Below, piece by piece: positions 36,895 to 49,402 of a stretch of 64,000 bases of DNA. How positions within the stretch are numbered: the first letter of the stretch is position 1; each line of letters opens with the position of its first letter. This DNA comes from Phaeosaccion multiseriatum (taxonomy: Eukaryota > Ochrophyta, other classes). A program made the position numbers and the translations under genes. The notes under the pieces were generated by a model. It was given only the letters and a program-made list of their open reading frames with translations. It was not told the origin of the DNA and did not search any database. Location: positions 3,968,001 to 4,032,000 of the forward strand of contig OZ218953.1 of the NCBI GenBank assembly GCA_965112735.1, read 5' to 3'.

Positions 36895-39800
36895 ATGGAG
36901 ACGGGGGGGAAGGGCGCTCTTGAGCCAGCGGGGGAGTGCGCAGAACTTCAAGGCGATGGTGACATGCCCAGCCCAAAAGCGCCACCGCGCCTTGAGGAAA
37001 CTGCGCCAGAGGCCGTGCAAGAAGAGGACCGTACCAGGCCCCTCAACAGCCGACGGGGGTCTTCGCAGCGCATCAGGCAGCGGTCCACTTCGAGGAGAGG
37101 CTCGATTCGCTCACGGAGAGGTACGTCCTCGACGCCAACGATGGGTTTTAATAGCGCAGCACCAACGCCTATGAGGCAAAGACGAGCTTCACTTGGAGGA
37201 AGGCAGCGAAGGGGAAGTATGAGTAATGCAGGCGAGCAGGCTTCGGCGTCTTTGGCTCTGAATCAGGCGACACTACGAGACGTACGAGGTCAGAACGCCA
37301 ATCTCGAGGCCAGATTGCGGGAGGCCACGGAGAACAGGACAGAGGCAGACGATTGCATCCGCCAGCTCCGGGCAGCGATTAAGGACAAGGACCAAAACTT
37401 TGCAAAATACCGAGAGAGTACCCTGGAGGCCCATCAGCGGAGTAATGCTGTGATCAAGGCGGGGATGATGCTGAACGACATTTGCATCGGCCTTCAGACC
37501 GCTCTGGGCCGATGCGAGGGCGCTCGCATCAACACGAACAAGAGCTCGCTCATGCCAGAGGCCTATAAGAACCCACTTCAGCTTGTCGAGCACTGCAAAG
37601 ATGTCATTGAGCTGCAGGTAAGCAGAAGTATCGACCCCACATGAGCAGCCAAGATCCTGGTTGGTTAGGGGGGGGGACCCTTCGTCTGTCACGCTGACCC
37701 AACTTCTCCACCTGTTTGCCTCTCCCTCTCCTCGCTACCGTGCGACTCGTCTGCTGCTGTATTTCCCTCTGTGGGCCGCAGTTGGACAAGTGGGACAAGG
37801 ACAAGAAGGAAATGAAGGACCAAGTGAAAACCGCTGAAGCAGGCCGGGATGCCAGGGCAAAAGCGTTCGACGAGGAGGAGGAGGCCTTCAATGCGGAGGT
37901 ATTGCAAGCGCCCCCCAATTTATGACTGCAGCGCTCGTGTGCAGCCCCCGCCTTCGCTCGATGGGTCGGCAGACACCCACCCATCCACCCACCCACCACC
38001 CCCCTTTCCCTCTGCCTTCCCTTTTGGTGTGCGTGGTTGCTGCAGAGAGACGAGCTGAACGAACAAGTCCGTGCCCTCGAAGCAGAGATTGAGATAATCG
38101 AGCACAGCCACGAGCAAGAGAAGGCCCTGGCGCGCGAGGTATGCGAAGCAAATCATCCTTCACCCTTTCTTCTCGCGCTCTCGATCTTTCCACCACCGTC
38201 GCTCTCTCCCCTATGTCTGCCTATCCCCTACCTCCTGCCCCCCCCATCGTGACCCCCCTCCCGTGCGCTCTCTTGATATTTAAGTTTCCTTGACGTTATG
38301 CTCCCCCCTTTCGCTTGTTGTGCCTTTATCGTTTTTCCTCAGAAATACAACGAAGGGGAGGCAGCGTGGCGCGAGACAGAGCAGGGCAAGCAAGCGGCAG
38401 AGACGGAGCGGGATGAGTTGCGGGAACAGCTCAAGAGGAAAGACAGGGACCTCGCAGAGCAGGTTAGTGACACCGCCCGTGTCGTGTCGCGAGGATCCGC
38501 GGCAGCCACGGGAAGAGCCGCTCACTTCCGGCAGGTCGGCACAGCAGCACCAGCAGCCCGACTCGACGCCTTCTCTCTTTCCTTCGCGGCACTGCTCTAC
38601 GGAATAGGTGCCCACGTACTCCTTCCCCTCCCCCGCTCTCCCATGGCTTCCCGCAGCAGCAGGCCTACCTCGCCAGAGGTTTCCAGAGTTACGTCACACT
38701 TCCCCCCGCCCCCCCTCCTCTCCCCTCCCCTCCGCTCCGCTCCTCTGTTTGTGCGGGTACGAACAGTTCGAGAAGCTGGTGGAATATCCTCGCCAGTCAG
38801 AGGAGATGGCCCAGAGAATGGATCGCACCGTCAAGGCTTGCAGAAGGTGGGCAGTGTTTTGATTTTCTCTTGCGTTGGCAGAAGGCCATCGGAGAGGAGC
38901 GCGCTTTGGCTGCACGCTTTGGGCTCAAGGGCCGCGAGAAGCGGAACGAGGACGCTTTTATTCACGCCCCGTTACATTTTGCTGTCTTGGAGTTGTATGA
39001 ACATTGACTAGGTCAATCGCCAACCTTGCCCTACGTGACGCGCTTTGGGGTTGCTACCCAATCATCCGTTGCTTTGCTCTAAGGGCCGACACCGCCTTGT
39101 GTTTTGCTTTCGCAGAGAGAAGAACCTCGTGGAGTTGGAGCGGAAGGAGTTCAAGCGCCAGTATGCCCTCTTTCTGCGAGTGTACTCGTCCAACAAAGAG
39201 CTCAACAATGTGGTGCAGCAAGTAAGTGCACCAACGAAAGGCACTCCATCCCACCAATGCTTCTGTTCTATTGCCCTCCCCGTCATCATATCTACTCTCT
39301 GCGTTGTCTCACACCAACTCTCCCGTGGCTGCATCATCTTCCACCACCTCACCTCCTCCCCTCTCCTCCCCTCTCCTCTCCTCCCCTCCCCTCCCCTCCC
39401 CTCCCCTCCCGTCCCCTCCTCTCTCAGCTCCAATCGGAGAAGGTGGTACTAAAACACCGCCTGGCTGCCGTAGCGGCGCAGCACGGGGCTACTGAGCGCG
39501 TCAAAGTAATGAAGGCCGTAGACAAGGTGCAGCAGGAGAAGGCCGTTGTCGCGCAGGAGGTGTCGCGGCTGAAAGTGGCCAGCAAGGAGAAGGGACACGC
39601 TCTGGCTAAGCTGGAGAAGGAGGTGCAGAGCTTGCGCCAAGCACTCAGGGTCGCCTCGGAGAAACACCGGGGCCTCGTGGAGAAGCAGGTGGGTGGGTGG
39701 GTGGGTGGGTGGGTGCGCGCGTGGGTGGGGGGGTGCGTGCGTGGGTGGGTGGGTGTGTGCCTGGGTGCGTTAACCCGCCTACTGCGGAGGAGAGAGGGGT

Positions 39801-41469
39801 CAGTGTTGGCTGTTCAGAACGGACAAGGGGCTAGCTACGGACTAGCTTCTTGCTTGCTTTGCTTTTACGTATCTTGCTTCCCCACGCACTGAGCTCCTCT
39901 CTCTCTCTCTCGTGCGCGCACACACACCCGACTCTGGGACTTCCACGTGGTGGGGCAGGGGGGTCAGCCGAAGGAGATGGAAATGCTCGTGGAGAACTGT
40001 CCAGAGCTGCGGGAGTACTTGGACAAGATGGAGAAGGCAGGCCTGGGAAAGGAGGAGTTCCACAAACAGAAGGTAAGGAGAAAGGGGGGCAAGGCCAAGG
40101 AGGGGGAGGGGAGGTCCGCGTGTCGACTTATTGGTCCAATCGTATGGCGATATCGCTCGCGCAGCTATGGAGAGGGATAGAAGCAGCACCCGCCTGCTCT
40201 TGTAGAACGTGCTTACCGCACAGGCGCTTCTACTGACGGTCCTCCCCTCTCTCCTCTAAACAACAAGTTGCAACCCCACCCCCCCCGATTCCCTATGCGC
40301 CTGTGTACACGCCAACCTGCCGTCCTTGTGAAGACGAGACTGCTCAAGATGTTGGACCGTGACGAGGAGGCAGACGTCACTCGCGATTTGGTGCGCGAGG
40401 TGTCTCAGCTTCGCAAGAGCAACGCAGAGCTACAGGGCAGAGTCAAGTGGCTCGAGAAGGTCGAAGCCGCCACGAGAGAGAGCGCCAGGACGGCTGCGGC
40501 GGCGAGGGAGCAGGGGGTCGGGGGCGGCGGGGGGGGGCGGCGCAGGACGTCGGCGTTGTTGTACACGAAGACGGACTGTCGGGCATTCGCCAAAGCTCGA
40601 ACCGAAAGGTGGACTTCTTGCTCAGCCAAGACGGGTCAGGAACGACGGATAGGGTAAGCGTCGAGCAAAGAGGCCTCCACAGGCCACGCAGTCAGCAAAT
40701 CTCGCAGCGTCCGGCCCCGCAGAGGCAAAGGCCAGCGTCGGCCAGCGCATATCGCAGCTCGCCGCTGGCGGGGGGCGGAGGAGGAGGCAGCAGGAGGGAG
40801 GTCGTTCCCGGAACGAGGAAACGAGGGAGGAAGCCGAGCACACAGGGGCGGTTCCGCAGTCGCTTCCAGCAGCTGCAGGGGAGGAGGGGGAGGCAGGGCA
40901 GAGAGGAGGGGGAGGAGGAGGAGGAGGTGGACCAGGAGGAGGAGGAGGATGCCCAGCACTTTAGCTTGGACGACTCGCACCTGCCTTCAGGCCTGAAGAT
41001 GTTCCAAGAGGAGTACCGGCCGTTGAAGCTACCCACAGAGGAGCACGAGGGAAGCGAAGCCACAGAGGAGCTGTCAGACTCAGACTCATTCCACAGGGTC
41101 ATGAGCGGAGCCGTTGTGGAGGATGGAGGCGGCATCGGCCTCGACTTGGCGAGAGTAGGGGGGTGCGGCAAGGTCTCTGGGGCGGTGGACAGGGCGGTGG
41201 ACAGGGCGGTCATGGGGTCGGCTGCAACCCAACACCAAGGGGCCTCCTTTTCTCAGGGCATTACCGTCACTCCGGGTGTCGTCCGCCCCCAGAGTGCCAA
41301 GTCCACAGCAGGGTCAGCAGCAGCAGCAGCAGCAGCAGCGTCGAAAAGCGGCAGGGCCAGTGGGGGCAAGAGGGGCAGCGGCAGTACCGGCGGGAGGAAA
41401 GGCCTTCCCACTCGGCCGCAGAGTGCCAACGCGTCCACACGGGCTTGGGGCGACACGCTCCACGCGTAG
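36895..41469 (+). CDS. Long coiled-coil protein, Arg/Ser-rich ends, RPxSA motifs
   Basis: I do not recognise the family. Exons well supported by frame and splice sites: 36895-37617, 37782-37898, 38046-38138, 38343-38462, 39428-39688, 39959-40072, 40334-41469; less certain exons lie at 38657-38692, about 38767-38846, about 38883-38960 and 39116-39221. The N-terminus is basic and Ser-rich (RRGSSQRIRQRSTSRRGS), then heptad-like coiled coil runs through nearly all exons (for example RDELNEQVRALEAEIEIIE, DRDLAEQ, LVREVSQLRKSNAELQGRVK). The C-terminal 250 residues are disordered, with RPASASAYRS, RPQSAKSTAG and RPQSANAST, a repeated RPxSA word frequent in cytoskeletal and ciliary proteins. In the last exon a one-base loss in a G9 run (40529-40537) separates the two coding frames. 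Confidence 0.65.
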
Positions 41470-42406
41470 ATAGAGCGACACACATTTTGATGGAAAGAAA
41501 TATAATACATTGTTTCCTACAGATTCTCTCCCCGCCGCATGCCTCTGGGCCCTATTTTCGACTATTTTGGGACCCAGGGAGGCCTAGCGGCCTACGCCCT
41601 AGGCCCTAGGTAGGTCACTTTCCCAAATGGGCCTAAGCCGAGGGCCTGAGGCCCTTCCTAAGCCAGTCAATTCTCCGAAAATCCCCCGGATGATGCACCA
41701 ACTGATGGCAGTGCTGCTCCCATCCCTGATCCCACATCTCTGTTCGCTCTGCGACGCAACGAAGCCAACCCTTCCACCCACAAAGAGTGAGCAGCGGAGT
41801 ATGAGACCAGGGCTCCCCCATGCTCCGCCCAAAGATAAGTGAAAGATACCCGTGGGCGTTCATGGCACATCCTTCCACAGAATGTTCCAAACCCGCCTCG
41901 TGCTGGGGGTTTGCTACACCTCCACTTCTTTGCCTTCTTTCGACTCCCTCTCATTCTCTGCCGGTTCTTCGCTGTCACGTAGAGGTTATTGACTTGGCAC
42001 ACCTGCGTCCTCCCGCAACTCCCTCTCCAACGCCTCAACGGCCTCAATCGTCTGCTGCAACCCCCCCGGCGCCGCCATGTAGATGCCGCTCCTTCTTTTC
42101 ATCAAAGTCTCCTCACGATGACTCTCGGCCGCGTCTCCTCCTGCTACTGCTAAGCCTGGTTCATCACGCTTCATGGTCGAGAGACAATGGGGATGGGGTG
42201 TTTCAGAGCACAGACAAGAGGCGTGGTTGGTCCGGAAGATAATAAAGAAATCGCGCCGGTCCGCGAAAGAGCGAAATGAGAATGTGAACGGACTCCACAT
42301 CCAAGACACACACTCACAGAAATGGCCCGGCCTCTTCCGGTAGTACAGCATCAAAAGTGAGAATAATAAAGAGAGGGGCATCACATTTGAAGTTCGGGCA
42401 GTCTCT
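41470..42406. other. Intergenic with one possible small minus-strand exon
   Basis: On the minus strand 42174-42003 an ATG-started frame (MKRDEPGLAVAGG, then RRSGIYMAAPGGLQQTIE and ALERELRED) ends at a usable donor GTGTGCC and looks coding, but the next exon was not identified. If real it would be a gene divergent from the exonuclease-helicase gene. The segment 41520-41625 is rich in GGCCTA/CCCTAGG palindromic words. Otherwise nothing seen. Confidence 0.35.
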
Positions 42407-45400
42407 ATGGAAGGGCAATCGGGGGGAGCAGAGGGCCTGCTGCGGCTACCCTCTCTTTTGGCACAGGAGGAGAAGCTGGCCACTCTCCGGGAAGCGGAGG
42501 ACCTCTTGCGCGTGCGTGAGACTGTCAGGGCACAGGAGGGGAAGCGGGCCACCCTCCGCTCCCTCTACCCAGAGGACTCCACCTTACTGCTGTTTAACCA
42601 CGCGACACTGATCAGACACGAGGGACAGCCATACGGCCTGCGGCTTGAGCAATATGACCAGCGCATATTGATGGTCGTGTGGGATGAACGTATGGAGAAC
42701 GTTCTCCAGTCGGTGCCGTCCCTCAGCGAAGCGGGATTCATCGTGGTGGACACTCTGGAGATGTCTCTCCTCGCAGTGGAGCAGATAACGACGGAAGCCA
42801 TGGAGAGGAGCACAGGAAGAGGGATGCGAGGAGTCATTGCGGTTGATATTGAGATTGGGGATAAGGGTGGGACGGGAGGTGCGCAGCGGGGCATTATCTC
42901 GCTCATTCAGATTTCTGCGGGGCAAGGAGTAGCATTTCTCTTCGATGTGCTAGCAGGGGGGGCTGCAATGATGGGTGCGCTGAAGCCTCTGCTGGAGAGT
43001 GATGACGTTGTAAAGGTTCTTCACGACTGCAGGCAAGACTGCGCTGCTCTGTCCTCACAGTTCCAAGTTGAGCTCGTTCGGGTCTTCGATTCCCAAGTGG
43101 CCGATATGGTCATAGGCGCAAGAGGAGGAGGAGGAGGAGGAGGAGGAGGAGGACGTTGGAGCAACAAAAGAGGACTGAATGCAGTTCTAGAAGACTACAC
43201 CGGCTGCATCAACCCCTACAAGGACCTTGTCGAGCACAGGTGCGTCGCTGTCGAATCTCACTCCTTCTTGACTACCCACACCCGCTCACATGTGCCTTCT
43301 TTTTGTCTTTTCCCACTCTCCCATTCCTCTTCAGACCTTTTTTCTGGAATCGCAGACCACTGAGCAAATCCATGATCTTGTATGCGGGAGGCGATGTGGC
43401 CTTTCTGGTCCAGTGCTATCACGTGATGCTCGAGAAGCTGGAAGACCAGCGCCAGCAGCAGCTGCAGCAGCAGCAGCAGGCGGAGGAGGAGGAGCCACCG
43501 GCGCAGCAGGGACGTGTGAAAGAGCCTTTGGAGGAGGTCTGGGACTACTCTATAGAGAATGTGCACCAGCATCGTCGGAAGATCCTCACCAGTGCTGCGG
43601 CCAAAGCCTTCGCTCTCGAGCTTCCCCTGAACCCCGAGCTCCTTGCAGAGTGCGGCTCGAAGAAGGGGTTTTACGCCTGCTTCACACGGTGGAGAGACGG
43701 CCTAGTGGCCCAGTCCACACAGGAGGGGGGAGGGGCTTTGCCTGCTGGGGAAGGCGAGGAAGACAGAGAGACTGTGCGGTGGTGGTGCGTTGTTCAGCCT
43801 GCGAGGGCATTGCAGATCCTCTTCAAGCGCAAATACGTGATTTCCAGGGGCAAATTGAACAATACGCTCGAGTGGAGACTAGCAGAAAGTGGTGCAGCGG
43901 GCGGAGGAGGAGCGCCTTCGCTCACTTCGACCTGGCGCGGGCAGCAGCAGCAGGAGGAGGAGCACCACCACCAGGGTGGGACTGATGGCCCCGGTGGAGC
44001 CAGGGCGAAGAATCGCCTAGGGCAGGAGGTGGGAAGGCAAGGGCCGAAATCTGAGCTCGAGGCCAACAAGGGGTCGGTCATCGTTGGTTCGGTGGGAGAC
44101 TGGGGCGATGTGAACTGGCAAAACCAGGTCATATTTGAGCCGGGCGTCAGGCATTTTCAAGACGTGACTGTGACGAATACGGGGAGCCCTTGCAGCTGGA
44201 ACAAGTGCCTCCCCACCCGTCCAGGTTCCTTGAAACTGTCCATCCGGAGCGGTGATGGCGTGGCGGAGGGTGAGGATGTTCAGTTGCCGGTCGTGCTGGG
44301 GCAGGGGCAGAGCATGACAGTACGGATGGAGTACGACGCCCGAGAAGACACTGCCCAAGGCATGTTTCGGTGCATGTTGCTTTTTCTCTTCTCACCCTCT
44401 GCCTCCTCCTCAGCCGTAGACGGTGAAGTAGCAGCAGCAGCGGGGGTGGGCTTTATGATCGGGCGCAGCATCTGCTTGAATGTCATCGACGAGGATGCGC
44501 ATTCCTTACTCAAGGGCGACGGAGGGGGCAAGGCCGGGCGAAAGAAGGCTCTCTTCCACCAACAGGGGGCTATTATCCCGGCAGGGAGTCGCAGGGAAGG
44601 GCGCGTCAAGCCCAAGTTCGTCCATAAGCTGTTGAAGTACCTGCCCGACGCTCAATGGCAAGATCAGATGCAGCTCGGAGGCAACGCCGCGGAGATGATG
44701 GCAGACATGGAGCTCAAAGCCTCCAACCACCCCGTCTTCTTCGAGCGGCTTCTCTGGCTGGAGGAGAGGCAGATGCAGTTCGATATGGCGGTGAGCACAG
44801 CAACAGAAAGAGCCGTCCGGTATCTGTCGAATCGATCCACCCATGGACCTACCCCTTTCTATTTCCCACTCCTCTCCGATCCCAAGCGGGTCTGCTCAAG
44901 TCTTACCCCCTATGGACCTCCCCCCCCTCCTTCCCTTCTCCTCGCGTGCCCCATGCCCTGTTCGCAATAGACTTTCGACGAGGTGGGTGTTACCCTGGCC
45001 CCGACCCCTAGCGGCAGGCTCTTCCGCCTCACGGTACCGGGCCTTGCAGAGGGGTGAGTGCCTACTCACGATCGTAGGGGAGGGTTGGAGGACGCACAGA
45101 GGCCTACACGAACATAGCAGGCTTGTTTGTTCTCTTGGTCGCTCGACTCATCATAAAGTGACCTTCTACTTCCCTTTCTTACTCCCTTTTACTGCCTTGA
45201 ACTACCCATCTACCTACCTACCTTTCCACGAACCCACGCCTCCTCTTTCGTGCCGAATGAATCTTCAGGCGCCCTTCTGTACTGCAAGATGACGTAGTCC
45301 TCGTCACCAAGGGCAGCGCCACCTTCGAGGGCATTGCCATCAACCTCCAGCGAGACTCCGTAGATCTCAAGTTCAACCGCAAGTTCCGTTACAGCCCCGG

Positions 45401-48400
45401 CGAGAAGGTGGACGTTCGCTTCCTCCTGCGACGCACAGAGTTTCGCCTGTGCCACCAGGGGCTGGCCAATGCGAGGAAGCTGCCCAGGTCCTGGCTCTTT
45501 CCTGAGCCTGGGGATGATGAGGTCACAGATGGCTCCGGAGGAATAGCAGCGGCAGACGGCCCCGTCGTAAGGCTTGAGGTGGACAGCGAGGGAGAGCTGC
45601 CAACGCTGGGCAGGCAGAGACTCAATCGTGAGCAGCAGAGAGCCGTGCGAGCCATCGCGGAGCGACGGCAAGTCCAAGTGCCCTACATACTGGTAAGTGA
45701 GGGGTATGTAGACGTTTCACTCTTGAACCCTGAGCCATCAAACTGCATCAAGATGGCAGCAACTCAGAGGCCCAGTCCCGTGCACTGCATGTATAACCAC
45801 CGCCCCCCTCCCCTCCCCTCCTCTCTTCTCCTGGACTGCCCGCGCCCCATGCCGCTTCAGTTCGGTCCCCCCGGCACCGGCAAGACAGTCACCCTCGTTG
45901 AAGCTGTGCTGCATGTGCTACAGAAGCGCCCCTCGGACAAGATCCTGCTATTGTGCCCCACCAATGCCGCTTGCGACCTCCTTGTGGAGCGGCTCAGCTC
46001 CAGCGATGCCGCCTTGGTGTCGCCCAAGACAGACCTGCTGAGGGTGATGGCCTTCTCGAGAGGCGTCAGAACGGTGTCTTCAGTAGTGCACAACTTCTGC
46101 AAGACGTCTGTCGATGGGGAGCAGTTCATATCTCCTTCGCTGGCCGACATTAAGAGTTTCCAGGTTGTCGTTTCTACGCTCACCTCAGCGGGCAAGCTCT
46201 TCAATCTGGGACTGCCTAGGTAAGGCATGTGTATGTGTGCGTGCATGTCCATGCGCGTGTGTTCATGCGTGCGTGTCGATGCGTACGCATGTGTCGTATA
46301 CCATTCCTTATCGTAGAGCATCATCTTTCGTTCCCCCTTCTCCTGCGTCCCTCACCCCCTCCCTTCTCCTCCCTCCCTGACACCCTCCAAAACCACTTGG
46401 GCAGGGGCTACTTTGGCCTGATTGCAGTGGACGAGGCGGGCCAAGCGACGGAGCCGCAGATTTTGGCCGCCGTCGGGGCCATGGGGGGCAAGGCAACACA
46501 GCTCGTTCTGGCCGGCGATCACAAACAACTTTCACCCATCGTGTTCTCTGCCCTTGCGCAGGAGTACGGCCTCGCCAACTCCTATCTCGAGCGACTCATG
46601 GGAAGGGCGGTGTACGCCAAGGGGGAGGGGGAGGAGGAGGAGGGCAGTGAGGGCGAGCGAGGCGAGCGAGTCGAGCGAGTCGAGCGAGCAGGAGGCTACA
46701 ACCCTACGATGGTGACGAAGCTTCTCCACAACTACCGCTCACACCCGGCCATCCTCGAGGTGCCCAATGAACTGTTTTATGAGAGCGAGCTCGTGCCCAG
46801 CGCGCAGCACCAAGTCAGCCACTGCCTTGACCAGTGGGAGGCCCTTCCGCAGCCGGGTGTGCCGCTCTTGTTCCACGGCATCAATGGGCTGGATCAGAAG
46901 GACAGTAGCTCGCCCTCCTGGTTCAACCCGGACGAGGTGTGTGCGGTGGCGGAGCACGTTGTGCAAATGATACAGTGCGAGGGCGTCAAGGAAGGCGACA
47001 TCGGGGTCATAACGTGAGTGCGTGAGTGAGTGAATGTGTGAAGTGCGTGAGTCACTGGGTGAGTAAGTGAGTGAGTGAGTGGGTGAGTAAGTGAGTGAGT
47101 GAGTGGGTGAGTGGGTGAGTGGGTGAGTGGAGCGTCACGGGGGTGCTACTGGAGGCTTGTCAAGGGATGGAGAATATTCGGAATCAAGAAAGGGGGTAGG
47201 GGAGGGCACTTTGTTCGATGGGTGTGTTTCGTTTGCCGTTCAACAAGACTGCTCTCGCTCACCTCTGTCTTACTGCTTGTGGTTGATCTCTCTGAACACT
47301 CCCCCGCCTGCCCCGCTTCTTTCATTCACGACTGCACTCTTTGCCGATGATACCATACATGTCGCGCGTCTTTCTCCATCATCTCTCTTCCCCTCTCTCA
47401 CCCGACCGGACTTGTGTGCGTGTTGTCGCCTTTCCGCCTCTGTGCACCCTCTCTGACTGCCTCGCCTTGCCTTGCCTGGCAGCCCCTACGGGAAGCAGAG
47501 GCAGAAGATCAAGACTCTGCTGCGGGCCAAGGGCATTGCAGAGGGACACAGTAGCCGCGACTCAGACGAAGGGGAAGGCTCAGGTGTTAAGGTGGGCAGC
47601 GTGGAGGAATTCCAAGGACAAGAGAGGAAGGTGAGACAGAACGGGAGGAAGTGGCAGAGGGGACAGGAGGGGAAAGGAAGGGAGAGGCGATGACCTGAAA
47701 GGAGAGAAGAGGAGGGAAGGGAGAGGAGGGAAAGGAGACGAGAGGAGAGGAGAGGAGACGAAGTTGGAGAGGACGGGGCAGCGGCGAGTGGGAGGCCTCC
47801 AAGGGCAAGCCGAGGAGGAACGGACCTCAGACCCCTGTTCGCTCCGCTGCTCCCTGCTTGGCTCGTCATCAATACCCTGCCCTCGCTCACCTCGTCCTGG
47901 GTCTTCTCTCCCTCCCTCCCTCCCTCCCTCCCCTTTTGTGCGTGTCTCAGGTGATTATCATCTCCACCGTCCGCTCTACGCACTCAGTGGTGGACTTCGA
48001 CACGGAACACAGTCTGGGCTTTGTGTCCAACCCCAAGAGGTGAGAAGAGGCGAGTTGAGTTGAGCCGCTGATGGGAGGGAGGGAGGGTGGGAGAGAGAGC
48101 GAGGCGGTAGCGTCTAATACGAGCATGTGCAGTGCTTTGACGGGACTTGTTTTAGAGTGACATACGCGCACTAGGTGGACAGAGGGTCGGCACATAGACA
48201 CAGAGAAGGAACAGTCACCCAACGCCGTTAGCTCAGTGTACCCCTTCCCGTCGATCTCTTGTCGATCTCTTGCTTTGCTGTGCAATGACAATGACGATTG
48301 CAATGGAATAATCGCAGGTTCAATGTCGCCATCACCAGAGCTCAGGCCCTCCTCATCGTCGTGGGGTCGCCGGAGGTCCTCGCTGTGGACCCTTGCTGGG

Positions 48401-48825
48401 GGAAGCTGCTTTCCTTCTGTGTGCAGCGGGGCTGCTATAAGGGAGTTGAGCTACCCCCAACCGTTGTAGTGCAAGCGGGAATCCAGGGGGGGGAAGCAGG
48501 TGTGGTATCATCAGAAGCTGCAGGGGAGCAGGGTAGGGAAGGAGGGAGCGAGGAGCTATCGAGGGTGGAGAGTTCGACGCTGTTGATAGCGAGGTTGCTG
48601 GGAGGGCTGATGGGCGAGCCGTCTTCGATAGAGGGGCTTTTTGCTGAGATGAGTGGAGGAGGAGGAGGAGGAGGAGGAGGAGGAGGAGGAGGAGGAGGAG
48701 GAGGAGGAGAAGGAGGAGGAGGAGTAGACGAAACAGAAGGGGAGGATGACGATGATGATGAGGAGGGGGAGAAAGGGGATGAGGAGGTGGGAGAGGAGGA
48801 ATGGGAAGTCGTCCAAGTGCCGTAG
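42407..48825 (+). CDS. Fusion of DEDDy 3'-5' exonuclease (EXD1/WRN-type) and MOV10/SDE3-like RNA helicase
   Basis: Predicted 1,502-residue protein. Nine exons: 42407-43239, 43335-44790, 44971-45053, 45269-45692, 45861-46219, 46405-47013, 47483-47630, 47951-48039, 48318-48825; all joints keep frame. Exonuclease domain, residues about 105-320: motif I VDIE (D147, E149), motif II HDCRQD (D207) and motif III YAGGD (Y294, D298), so all five DEDDy residues are present. A Gln/Glu-rich linker follows. Residues about 500-860 resemble MOV10/Armitage/SDE3: a beta-rich segment, then FFERLLWLEERQMQFDM and VPGLAEGRPSVL. Helicase SF1 motifs: GPPGTGKT (934-941), DEAG (1061-1064), GDHKQLSP, NYRSHP, EFQGQERK and AITRA (about 1338-1342). 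The acidic Gly-rich tail is encoded by GGA repeats. MOV10-family helicases and EXD1-like exonucleases both act in small-RNA pathways; the joint function is inferred. Motif III and the MOV10 part share exon 2. Confidence 0.92.
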
Positions 48826-49402
48826 GGAGTAGTGAAGGATGAAAGGATGGAAGACTGAGTGGAAGGGGAAGTGTGTAGATTATAGCTTGACATATATAGG
48901 GGGAGGGAGGGAAGCAGGAAGGAAGAAGGAGAGTAGTCACCGGGACGACTGAGTAAGGGGCGAGAAATGGCCACTCTTTAGGCCGCTCCGCGCCAGGGGG
49001 GCGTACCACGCGACTCACTCGAGACGCCCATGTAAACACAAATGTACACACAAAGCTGACTTCGTGCTCAGAAAATGACTTCGTAAAAACAAAAAAAAAC
49101 AAAAAAAAAAACTCAAAGTTGACATCGTGCTCAGGAAAAAAAGGTGACAACGTGCTCACGTAAACATAAATGTACACACAAAGCTGACTTCGTGCCGTTT
49201 CCCTCCTCCTAATCACCGAGCAGCCTGCCTTTGAATGAATCAGACAGGCGTGGCGTCCCAAAGTGGAGGAATCTGCCATCGTGTCGGAAAACAGCGGCCC
49301 GAGAGGAGCAATCAATGCCGTAACCCAGTAGCGGGGTCCCGCAGCAGATACGAGAATGACGCATCCGCGTTGCATATTCATATTCACAGCTGTGGCAGGG
49401 CA
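48826..49402. other. Convergent 3' region with a repeated 17-bp word
   Basis: Lies between the stop codons of the fusion gene and COG8. A 36-bp direct repeat (49032-49067 and 49160-49195, one mismatch) and four copies of a word like GCTGACTTCGTGCTCAG (near 49055, 49116, 49144 and 49184) surround A-rich runs. This is likely 3' UTR or terminator sequence of one or both genes; function unknown. Confidence 0.6.
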
